DNA of 64,000 nucleotides, taken from positions 28,862,495 to 28,926,494 of the forward strand of contig OZ024808.1 in NCBI GenBank assembly GCA_964017045.1, written 5' to 3'. This stretch comes from Omphiscola glabra. Taxonomy: Eukaryota; Mollusca; Gastropoda; Lymnaeidae. How positions within the stretch are numbered: the stretch's first letter is position 1; every line of letters starts with the position of its first letter. The translations under genes and the position numbers were made by a program. Below the pieces are notes generated by a model. That model did not search any database. It had not been told where the DNA came from and saw nothing but the letters and a program-made list of their open reading frames with translations. Positions 1 through 9,427 of this stretch are shown here, piece after piece.

Positions 1-127
1 CGCTGACGGGCAGTGCACGGGCCTTGCATTGTGATTATCTGCCCCTGACGGGCACCGCCCACTTTGGACGCCATCATCAAAAAACTAATGAAGGAAAGAT
101 AATGACGGCTCCAGGGGCAGGTAATCG
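1..127. repeat. Short inverted repeat at window edge
   Basis: The 15-mer at 33-47 (GATTATCTGCCCCTG) is matched at 14 of 15 positions by the reverse complement of 112-126. This gives a hairpin-capable unit of about 95 bp. It may be a small MITE or the end of a larger element that continues to the left. Confidence 0.35.
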
Positions 128-517
128 CAGGTAATGACCTACCTGAGAAGTCAATCAGACTAATAAGTTACCGCCCTTCATCTAGGTTCGCTCGTCAAAT
201 TTATTTTTCTTTTCAATACGAAGACGTGAAAAGGAGGGAGGGGGGGGGGGGGGAGAACACTAACGTCGAATAACGAAATCCCATGTAAGTGAAATCTCAT
301 GTCAGTGAAATCTCATGTCAGGGAAATCCCACGTCAGTGAAATCGACACAGCCAAGAGGAGCAAGTCCCGATACTGGCCTTTAATGAAGATATTTCCCAA
401 TTCTCGTTCAGCTTTATCTTGAATTTATCCTGTATCGATTTGATGAATTATCTCCGTCACTTTCTGTTTCAGGCAAAATCAATTTTTAAATATTGATAAA
501 GTCCAATCATCATTTAA
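128..517. other. Intergenic, short degenerate repeats only
   Basis: No coding signal is seen. There is a poly-G run at about 240-254. Four imperfect ~17-bp units of the type GTGAAATCTCATGTCA lie at about 280-346. Confidence 0.5.
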
Positions 518-836
518 CCCCAAGTAGTGTGCCCTGTGTTTCGTTAGTCCCAAGTAGAGTGGCCTCTGTTCCTCTAGTCCTAAGTAGAGTGCTCTCTGTT
601 CCTCTAGTCCCAAATATTTCCGTCTGTTCCTTTGGTCCCAAGTAGAATGCTCTCTGTTCCTCTAGTCCCAAATATTTCCGTCTGTTCCTTTGGTCCCAAG
701 TAGAGTGTCCTCTGTTCCTTAAGTCCCACGTAGAGTGGCGTCTGATCCTTTAGTCCCAAGTAGTGTGCTCTCTGTTCCTTTAGTCCCAAGTAGATTGCCC
801 TCTTTTCTTTATAGCCCCAAGTAGAGTGGCCGCTCT
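518..836. repeat. Tandem repeat, CCCAAGTAGAGTG... unit
   Basis: About ten imperfect units of roughly 26-34 bp alternate CCCAAGTAGAGTG with CTCTGTTCCTTTAGT. The minus-strand open frame across it is an artefact of the repeat. Confidence 0.85.
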
Positions 837-1333
837 TCCATGCCTAGGGAGCAAGAAATTCCATTCCTAACAAAAGTGTCTCTCAAAACAGTTGATAAAG
901 GGAGGCTTGTTCAATAGAAGACTCCTCTACACCCACACTACTTCTCTCACATGATGAATTAAAACTATGACATGCGTCTTCCTCCATTACTGACATTTAT
1001 GTTGGATATGTGACCTACAGTTGATTTCATTTTCATTTTTAACAACATAATCATTTTTATAACCATAAAAATCATTTTTTTACAAATAAAAAATAATATT
1101 TTACATCAAAAAATAATATTTACACCCAAAAAATCATGTTTTCTTTTGGGCGGAGTGTTCTAAGTAACATGATAACATTAGTGGTGTTGGTGTAGAACGA
1201 GGGGAAAAAACTATTTGCCGTCACACAGGAATTGCGTTTACGGTTGAAAACCGCTCTTGCGCATGACCGTGCTGTCCCCCAGCTTTAAACAAAAAATGGC
1301 CATGCCAAACATTGCGTCATCCTCTATCTAGCT
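837..1333. other. Intergenic, A-rich
   Basis: AT-rich sequence with several AAAAAATAATATTT-like blocks at 1040-1140. No gene or recognisable element is seen. Confidence 0.5.
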
Positions 1334-1526
1334 CAGTGGTTCTCAACCTTTCTAATAGCGACCCTTTAATACAGTTCCGCATGTTGTGTCGACCCCCAGC
1401 CACATTTTTTTCCGTCGCTGCTTCATAACTGTAGAGAATACGTGTTTTCCGATGGTTTTAGGCGACCCCTGGGAAAGGGTCGTTCGACCCTCAAGGGGGT
1501 CGCGACCCCTAGGTTGAGAGCCGATG
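1334..1526. mobile_element. SPIN-like non-autonomous hAT element
   Basis: The element starts CAGTGGTTCTCAACC and ends GGTTGAGAGCCGATG, which are near-perfect terminal inverted repeats. Inside are the SPIN/hAT hallmarks: GCGACCCTTTAATAC, a GACCCCCAGCC block, a TTTTCCGATGGTTTTAGG core and GGGTCGCGACCCC. It is flanked by an 8-bp target-site duplication, ATCTAGCT (1326-1333) and ATCTAACT (1527-1534), with 7 of 8 bases matching. SPIN elements are a hAT family known for horizontal transfer among animals and reported from a pond snail. The family name is from memory of its consensus and was not aligned here. Confidence 0.85.
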
Positions 1527-2870
1527 ATCTAACTCCATTATAACAAAATAATAATCATAATAATTGCGTGTCCCATGGTTTCACTAGACACCCGCCATCT
1601 TCCTTGGCGTAAGGTTACAGGGGTCTGACGTCACTCAAAAATGGCCACACCGGTTTTCCACTCGGCCGAACATCTCGCGATGAATCTTCTTTAAACAATC
1701 GCCGTGAATGTGGTTTTTCGCAGTCAAAACGGTGGTTTGAAACATCGGCACAGATTTCGCCCAATTTTCAATGCGTTTTTGATTGGACTCCTTTGACAGG
1801 CTCTTCACCGGGTCCTCGACGGCACGCGGCCTCTACAGATCGTCCGCGTGGCGGCGACCTTGTTCGGGGGCAAGTGCGTCACAAAAAGAAGGGGGGTAAC
1901 TTTTGGGCGAGCCCTTCTTTCCCCCTGAAGTTATTTGCTCTTGATCGCGTGGCCGCTACCCCCCTTGGAATGGCCGCCGCTTGCTAAAAATAGAAAAGAA
2001 CCATCCGAGTGTTTAGAAGGTCAGGCGCACGTCGGAAACACGGACCAATGCGATCTGGTCACGTGGCGGATGTGTCGGGGTGAGCGGGACACGAGCGAGG
2101 GTGATGGGCCATTCGAGAACGGGTTTGTTTACTTCATTTGACCACGATGGAGATTGTTCTACATGTGTCTCCTCTCCTATCCTCCCCTCACCCTCATTTC
2201 ATTCCGTGGTCTTTTTGTTTGTTGGACGATAGAAAGGACGAGAACAAGAAATTGTTACAATTGAAAATTAAATGGTGAACATGAATCGTTAAAGGGAAAA
2301 AATAAGAAGACAAAAAATAAAGGACGAAAAAAAAGGGGGGGGGGTGTTTTTGCAAAAAACACAGAAAAATGTGGGGGTGCTAGTGCTGGGGGAAGAGTTT
2401 TAACAATGGCGTTGGGGCATGAAAATAGTTACTGCTCCAAGTCTAAGATTCGGAGTCCTTATATGAAGCCCAAAATGACTTGTATGACTATCGTGGTATT
2501 TTAAAATAATAATTTACTTGATAGCTGACATTTTCACACTCTTTTATCGAGCTTGCAATTGTGTCTGTTTGTCTGTCAAGTCTTGCATCACAAATTCGAC
2601 TCACCTACTGATCTCCAACTGAGCTGGGACTGTGTACACTTAAATTTATAAAAAAATATAACGAAAAAATAATAAAGTTTACAAAATTCTTTTTTTTTTG
2701 TTAATGTAAGCATGCTTTTCCAAAAATATACTAAAAAGTATAAAATAAATCTCCCATGATATTACAGTGATGTCGAAATATTTTTTTTGGCTTAGGTTCA
2801 TCTGCCCGTTTGTCGTTTTGTGTGTGGTCAAATCATGGGTCTCAATTGTGAACCAATTCCTGATCTCCAT
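1527..2870. other. Intergenic, no gene recognised
   Basis: The stretch at 1580-2140 is more CpG-rich than its surroundings and has open frames at 1793-1987 and 1935-2141. Neither resembles a known protein or shows splice structure. The rest is AT-rich with a poly-G run at 2334-2345. A repeat or distal promoter is possible, with no specific evidence. Confidence 0.4.
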
Positions 2871-4317
2871 TTGACAAGATGGACCTTGTGGGTTTGACAA
2901 GATGGACCTTGTGTGTTTGGCAGGATGGACCTTGTGTGTTTGGCAAGATGGACCTTGTGTGTTTGGCAAGATGGACCTTGTGTGTTTGGCAAGATGGACC
3001 TTGTGTGTTTGACAGCATGGACCTTGTGTGTTTGACAAGATGGACCTTGTGGGTTTGACAAGATGGACCTTGTGTGTTTGGCAGGATGGACCTTGTGTGT
3101 TTGGCAAGATGGACCTTGTATGTTTGGCAAGATGGACCTTGTGTGTTTGGCAGGATGGACCTTGTGTGTTTGGCAAGATGGACCTTGTGTGTTTGACAAG
3201 ATGGACCTTGTGTGTTTGACAAGATGGACCTTGTGTGTTTGGCAGGATGGACCTTGTGTGTTTGGCAAGATGGACCTTGTGTGTTTGACAAGATGGACCT
3301 TGTGTGTTTGGAAGGATGGACCTTGTGTGTTTGGCAAGATGGACCTTGTGTGTTTGGCAGGATGGACCTTGTGTGTTTGACAAGATGGACCTTGTGTGTT
3401 TGACAAGATGGACCTTGTGTGTTTGGCAGGATGGACCTTGTGTGTTTGGCAGCATGGACCTTGTGTGTTTGGCAGCATGGACCTTGTGTGTTTGACAGGA
3501 TGGACCTTGTGTGTTTGACAAGATGGACCTTGTGTGTTTGACAAGATGGACCTTGTGTGTTTGACAGGATGGACCTTGTGTGTTTGACAAGATGGACCTT
3601 GTGTGTTTGGCAGCATGGACCTTGTGTGTTTGACAAGATGGACCTTGTGTGTTTGGCAGGATGGACCTTGTGTGTTTGACAGGGTGGACCTTGTGTGTTT
3701 GACAGCATGGACTTTGTGTGTTTGACAAGATGGACCTTGTGTATTTGACAGTATGGACCTTGTGTGTTTGGCAGGATGGACCTTGTGTGTTTGACAGCAT
3801 GGACCTTGTGTTTTTGGCAACATGGACCTTGTGTATTTGACAGCATGGACCTTGTGTTTTTGGCAACATGGACCTTGTGTATTTGACAGGATGGACCTTG
3901 TGTGCTTGACACAAGGTAACTTTTTGTATTTGGCAGAACGGACTTTGTCTGTTTGACAGAATGGACTTTGCTTGTGTGACAGAATGGACTTTGCGTGTGT
4001 GACAGAATGGAATTTTTGTGTTTAACAGGATGGAATTGCTTGTTTTACAGAATGGACTTTGTCTGACAGAATGGACTTTGTCTGACAGAATAGACTTTGT
4101 CTGACAGAATGGACTTTGTCTAATAGAATGGGCTTTGTCTGTTTGACAGAATGGACTTTGTCTGACAGAATGGACTTTGACTGTTTGAAAGAATGGACTT
4201 GGTATGTTTGACTGAATGGACTTTCGGTGTTTGACAAGATGGACCTTGTGTGTGTTTGACAAAATGGACTTCGTCGGTTTGACAAAATTACCTTTGTGTG
4301 TTTGACAGAATGGACCT
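2871..4317. repeat. 23-bp minisatellite (GATGGACCTTGTGTGTTT)
   Basis: Units of 23 bp contain GATGGACCTTGTGTGTTTG followed by ACAA/GCAA/GCAG variants. They are regular from 2871 to about 3915 (about 45 copies). They then decay into ATGGACTTTGTCTGACAGA versions of variable length up to 4317. Because 23 is not a multiple of three, several frames stay open on both strands, and all are artefacts. Confidence 0.95.
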
Positions 4318-4320
4318 TGT

Positions 4321-4459
4321 GAGATGCCTGGTAGCCTAGGGATGCTAGGATGTCTTGAGTCGTGAGATGCCACGTAGTATCGGGATGCCAGGATGTATTG
4401 AGTCTTGAGATGCAAGGTAGTCTAGGTATGCCAGAATGTCTTGAGTCTTAAGATGCCAG
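4321..4459. repeat. ~48-bp repeat, three copies
   Basis: Three diverged units are built on GAGATGCC...GGTAG...GGATGCCAGGATG and TCTTGAGTC. They directly follow the 23-bp array. Confidence 0.7.
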
Positions 4460-4574
4460 GTCTAATATTTTATTCCACTCTTTATTTATTAAAAAGTTGA
4501 GAATCTAAATTTATAAATATGGGAACTATAAATGGTTATATTTCTCTTGGCATTGGGAGGGTGGGGCGGGTATC

Positions 4575-5620
4575 TTTTCTTTCTCACTATTTATCGGGAA
4601 AACACCGCCGTAGCCGGTCCCAAGCCCGGGTGAGAAAGGAGGAGGGTTGGGTGAAAGGCTAGCAACCCTTCCCTGTAAAAAAAAGCCCTGCTACAAAAAC
4701 ACAAACAAAGATTTCACAAGGAAGCTCGGACCTTGGAAAGGATGGATCTCCTAATAGAGAATTAATGAAGCTGGGTGGCCAAAAGCCAACTGGAAACCAC
4801 CAGGCGGACAACCATCCTCTCCACTAGGACCACCACCAGTCTAGGAACATGGAACGTAAGGACAACCATCCTCTCCACTAGGACCACCACCAGTCTAGGA
4901 ACATGGAACGTAAGGACAACCATCCTCTCCACTAGGACCACCACCAGTCTAGGAACATGGAACGTAAGGACAACCATCCTCTCCACTAGGACCACCACCA
5001 GTCTAGGAACATGAAACGTAAGGACAACCATCCTCTCCACTAGGACCACCACCAGTCTAGGAACATGAAACGTAAGGACAACCATCCTCTCCACTAGGAC
5101 CACCACCAGTCTAGGAACATGAAACGTAAGGACAACCATCCTCTCCACTAGGACCACCACCAGTCTAGGAACATGAAACGTAAGGACAACCATCCTCTCC
5201 ACTAGGACCACCACCAGTCTAGGAACATGAAACGTAAGGACAACCATCCTCTCCACTAGGACCACCACCAGTCTAGGAACATGGAACGTAAGGACAACCA
5301 TCCTCTCCACTAGGACCACCACCAGTCTAGGAACATGAAACGTAAGGACAACCATCCTCTCCACTAGGACCACCACCAGTCTAGGAACATGGAACGTAAG
5401 GACAACCATCCTCTCCACTAGGACCACCACCAGTCTAGGAACATGGAACGTAAGGACAATGTTCGAAACTAGAAAAAATATCCAAGTTGCTGCTGAAATG
5501 ACACCAAAAAGAGTGGGCTCAATTGAAGACAGCTAGAGAGACTGGCCAAGACCGGGATGCCTGGACACCCTGTGTTGTGGCCTATACACCAGACGGGACG
5601 ACAGGTGATGATGATGATAT
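4575..5620 (+). mobile_element. RTE-type LINE derivative, internally deleted
   Basis: The 5' part reads like the leader and endonuclease start of RTE-clade LINEs. After the repeat array, 5438-5510 encodes LGTWNVRTMFETRKNIQVAA, the conserved N-terminus of the APE-type endonuclease. Within a few dozen bases the sequence jumps to what resembles the C-terminal tail of the same ORF (KTARETGQDRDAW..., 5526-5600). It ends in a GATGATGATGAT tail at about 5605-5617, as RTE elements do. Nearly all of the endonuclease and reverse transcriptase is missing, so this is a dead or non-autonomous derivative. The exact 5' boundary is uncertain. Confidence 0.65.
4806..5453 (+). repeat. 54-bp array, 12 copies, inside RTE derivative
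   Basis: Twelve 54-bp (18-codon) units run head to tail. In the LINE frame each reads RTTILSTRTTTSLGTWNV, the segment leading into the endonuclease. Units 1-3, 9, 11 and 12 keep the Trp codon TGG. Units 4-8 and 10 carry TGA there, so the frame is closed. The long minus-strand open frame across it is spurious. Confidence 0.9.
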
Positions 5621-5849
5621 ATCGGAAATAAGTGGAACAAAGTATATGAAAACCCGAAAAATGACCCATTTGATTCCAACTACATGTATATAACCAGATT
5701 GCAGTCCCCCCACGCCCCTACTCATAACCATTTACCATTATGAGTGAGCGCATTGCCTATACAAGATTCTGTCCCTGGCGTATAGCTGCATAAAAGACTG
5801 TGCACCAGTTATCTGCAAAACTTGATTTTTTTTTAATGTATCCATACAG
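5621..5849. other. Intergenic, nothing recognised
   Basis: Unique AT-rich sequence between two LINE fragments. Confidence 0.4.
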
Positions 5850-5859
5850 AACTTGCGCT

Positions 5860-6127
5860 CTCAACACAGTCCTAACTGAGATATCCCAGTGTGGATGACA
5901 CAGAACAAAGTCATGCGGGGTGCGCTCTTTTGAAGCTATTGCGCCTAAATTGTGGAACAGTTTGCCTCAATCTTTGAGGGAAATTGAAATCAATAACAAT
6001 TCATTTAAGAACCATTTAGATTTTTTTCTTTAGAATAGATTTTAGGACATCAGAGCGCTGTGAGCATGTTAAAATGGCATGGACACAAGCGCTATAAAAG
6101 TACTCAATCAATCAATTAATCAATCAA
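5860..6127 (+). mobile_element. LINE 3' end (ORF2 C-terminus and tail)
   Basis: The frame ending at TAG 6031-6033 reads GVRSFEAIAPKLWNSLPQSL followed by REIEINNNSFKNHLDFFL. This is the typical C-terminus of CR1/L2-like reverse transcriptase ORFs. A 3' UTR with GCGCTATAAAAGTACTC and a short TCAATCAAT repeat tail follows. The copy is truncated at its 5' end. Confidence 0.7.
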
Positions 6128-6322
6128 ATCTAGTTTTTATGTGGTATTTGCTTTAGTAGTCTCTATCTATAAAATTTAATGCATTATTTACTGTCTTTGG
6201 CCTTAACCCCATCTCACTTTCCCCTCCCCCCACCGTTTACCCTAAAGGTACTGAGCTTACATTACGTGACAGAGAGCTTAAACAGCTCTACAATCCTTCA
6301 ACAGTACAAACTGTATAAAAAT

Positions 6323-6466
6323 CAAACAAGCCAGCATGTGATGCCTTTAAGACTGGATCAAACTAGCCAACATGTGATGCCTTTAAGACTGGATCAAACT
6401 AGCCAGCCATTGATGCCTTTAAGACTGGATCAAACTAGCCAACATGTGATGCCTTTAAGACTGGAC
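6323..6466. repeat. 36-bp repeat, four copies
   Basis: Four units of CAAACTAGCCAACATG plus TGATGCCTTTAAGACTGGAT. The period is a multiple of three, so a spurious open frame crosses it. Confidence 0.95.
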
Positions 6467-6520
6467 TGAGATTAACGTTCAGTGGCACATGTTGGACAGT
6501 TCAATTTAAATCTACCCATC

Positions 6521-6849
6521 ATGAATGAGACCATCAATGAATGAGACCATCAATGGATGAGACCATCAATGAATGAGACCATCAATTAATGAGACCATCA
6601 ATGAATGAGACCATCAATGAATGAGACCATCAATGGATGAGACCATCAATGGATGAGACCATCAATGGATGAGACCATCAATGGATGAGACCATCAATGG
6701 ATGAGACCATCAATGGATGAGACCATCAATGGATGAGACCATCAATGAATGAGACCATCAATGGATGAGACCATCAATGAATGAGACCATCAATGGATGA
6801 GACCATCAATGAATGAGACCATCAATGGATGAGACCATCAATGGATGAA
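6521..6849. repeat. 16-bp array (ATGAATGAGACCATCA)
   Basis: About 20 tandem units. The main variation is ATGAATG versus ATGGATG. Confidence 0.95.
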
Positions 6850-7004
6850 TAATGGCAAAATATCATTTGATTATGGCGCACTTGTAGGACAGCATATATG
6901 AAACTAGTATATTTTAAATGCAGTACCTTTAAGTTTAACACAATATTCTACACATACAGACACATTAAATGCTAAATACGAGCTTTTGTACATCCACATT
7001 TTAT

Positions 7005-7608
7005 TGGACATGTTGCACATTATGGACATGTTGCACATTATGGACATGTTGCACATTATGGACATGTTGCACATTATGGACATGTTGCACATTATGGAAA
7101 TGTTGCACATTATGGACATGTTGCACATTATGGACATGTTGCATATTATGGACATGTTGCACATTATGGACATGTTGCACATTATGGACATGTTGCACAT
7201 TATGGACATGTTCCACATTATGGACATGTTGCACATTATGGACATGTTGCACATTATGGACATGTTGCACATTATGGACATGATGCACATTATGGACATG
7301 ATGCACATTATGGACATGTTTCACATTATGGACATGTTGCACATTATGGACATGTTGCACATTATGGACATGTTGCACATTATGGACATGTTGCACATTA
7401 TGGACATGTTGCACATTATGGACATGTTGCACATTATGGACATGTTGCACATTATGGACATGTTGCACATTATGGACATGTTGCACATTATGGACATGTT
7501 GCACATTATGGACATGTTGCATATTATGGACATGTTGCACATTATGGACATGTTGCACATTATGGACATGTTGCACATTATGGACATGTTGCACATTACG
7601 GACATGTT
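7005..7608. repeat. 18-bp array (GGACATGTTGCACATTAT)
   Basis: About 33 units, nearly identical. The 18-bp period keeps several frames open on both strands; none is a gene. Each unit has ACATGT and nearby TGCA palindromes. Confidence 0.95.
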
Positions 7609-7918
7609 TTTAAAAAATTGCAAATCTTCAACAATCGATTCATTTATTATTCAGGTAAAAACACTTTTGATGATGAACACCTGGTGTGATGAGGATGGTA
7701 CAATTATGATTCACGGATATAAAATAGATGAACTAGAATTACCAACAGCAATATGATATCTACACAAAAAAATAAAATTATTTCAATTATGAAGGAGCAT
7801 TAACAATATTTTAATTTTTCAAAAGTTCCACAATGGAAGGAACACAGATGTATTCAATGAAAACTTGTAAAAAATGATGAGGATATTTAATAAAAAACAA
7901 AAGAAAGCTACAATTTTA

Positions 7919-7983
7919 CAGTACATAGCAGAGTACATAGCTGAGTACATAGCTGAGTACATAGCTGAGTACATAGCTGAGTT
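7919..7983. repeat. 12-bp repeat (GTACATAGCTGA), five copies
   Basis: Five tandem copies; the first carries GCAGA instead of GCTGA. Confidence 0.9.
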
Positions 7984-8534
7984 GTTCGGCTTTGAATACC
8001 CTTTGCGTACAACCAGTCTGTTTCACGGATAAATAACTCATTCATTCACCTCACAGACTTCATCAAGGCATGAAATATGTGCAGACATCTAGGGTTTGAA
8101 TCAAACCAATTATATCCCAATAACAAGACCGCTAGTCCTTGCAACCTTGCAGTTAGTGGATTTATCCCTGAGGTTTCCACCACACACTTTACAAAGCAAA
8201 GACATGGAGTTGAAAATTGCATAATCAAAAAAAAACAAAAAAACTGAAAGACATGATTGTACAAGTACATGATTGGTGTCAGTCAGGACACTAGTAGATA
8301 GCATTGCTATAGTGTTAATTTAAGAGGGAAACTGTCCATGATCACCTTTAGAACAACAGACATCCATACAAATGTACAAAAAAATCCAACATTTCTTCAC
8401 ATATCACTCAAAACTTTCACACACAAGACATCTTTGTGGTACAACTCAGTTGTTGAAAGACCAAATGTGACAATGGCTGAACATTTTTTTTTTTAAATCA
8501 ACATGTCATTATTGTAAATATGTTATAGGGTTTA
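7984..8534. other. Intergenic, no gene recognised
   Basis: AT-rich unique sequence with short overlapping open frames and no recognisable protein. On the minus strand a GGTTTGATTCAAACC motif near 8092-8106 resembles a Pol III B box, but no A box or tRNA fold accompanies it. Confidence 0.4.
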
Positions 8535-8640
8535 AAGATTGTTTTATTTTATTCCGTTCATGATTATGTTTGTTAAATTGTGTGTACAGCGTGGTGAGCC
8601 CACCCCTAGGTAGGGGTACTACGCTATAAAAAAAACTTCT
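8535..8640 (+). mobile_element. LINE 3' tail, same family as 53.2 kb
   Basis: The block TGTGTACAGCGTGGTGAGCCC...TAGGTAGGGGTACTACGCTATA closely matches 53210-53265, where it follows a LINE ORF C-terminus. Here only the 3' UTR and ATA-rich tail remain. Confidence 0.55.
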
Positions 8641-8866
8641 TATAATAATAATAATAATTTAATAATTTCAGAACATTTAACTACGCTATAAAAAAAACTT
8701 CTTATAATAATAATAATAATTTAATAATTTCAGAACATTTAACTACGCTATAAAAAAAACTTCTTATAATAATAATAATAATTTAATAATTTCAGAACAT
8801 TTAACTACGCTATAAAAAAAACTTCTTATAATAATAATAATAATTTAATAATTTCAGAACATTTAC
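8619..8866. repeat. 62-bp array, four copies, of the LINE tail
   Basis: Units start at 8619, 8681, 8743 and 8805 with CTACGCTATAAAAAAAACTT and continue through ATAATAATAAT and TTTCAGAACATTTA. The first unit is the end of the LINE tail, so the array was made by amplifying that tail plus flanking DNA. Confidence 0.9.
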
Positions 8867-9220
8867 AACTAAAAGGTGGCAATAAAATGATTTATTTATA
8901 AATGCAACTGGGAAATACAATTCAGAAAATGTATTTGATGGTACTGAAAAAACTCTCCAGCCTTAGAAACTTATGTTTTTTAGTGTCCTTCAAGTTCAGT
9001 AACATAGTTATACCGAGTGATATGCAAAAACGAAATTTTTTAAAGGTTTATCTCCCCTTAAATAACTGGAATGCACAAGTTTCAGGAAAAAAAAACACTT
9101 GTTTAAAAAATGAGCTAAAATTATCAATAAAGTGCCAGTAACTAAAAAATTTTAAAACATGCATTATACATCTAAAGAAGTTATTTCACTATAAAAATTT
9201 AATCTCAATATTTAGCAACC

Positions 9221-9226
9221 TTTATT
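9221..9226 (-). promoter_or_regulatory. Poly(A) signal of glutamine synthetase
   Basis: AATAAA on the minus strand, 66 nt beyond the stop codon and followed by T-rich sequence. A second AATAAA overlaps the stop codon itself at 9289-9294. Confidence 0.6.
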
Positions 9227-9291
9227 CATATGATGAGAATCTTTTTTTTCGGCTAGTAATCTCATCTAACAGGGACAACAAGAACTTTTTT

Positions 9292-9427
9292 TTATTCATC
9301 CAACACAGTGGTTCTCACTATAATCTCTGTGACACTGTAGGGATCACAGTTAGATGAGGGTCTTCTGTCTTCCAAATAACCTTTATTGTCCTCTGCTACG
9401 TGGCGGGGAATTCTGACACTTGCTCCT
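9292..9427 (-). CDS. GS: Glutamine synthetase exon 9 (C-terminus)
   Basis: Encodes residues 382 (completed) to 426: [20 protein letters not shown] then [15 protein letters not shown], ending VLDE and TAA. The acceptor is TGTTTTTCAG. It includes the Arg residues that bind ATP and glutamate. A 28-bp minisatellite starts 24 bp upstream of the acceptor. Confidence 0.95.

Noticed and set aside
2679..4415. Long open frames across the 23-bp array
   Set aside because: The unit lacks stops in several frames on both strands; no start context, splice signal or non-repeat domain supports a gene.
7001..7756. His/Met-rich open frames that look like metal-binding proteins
   Set aside because: They are translations of an 18-bp tandem repeat with equally open shadows on the other strand.
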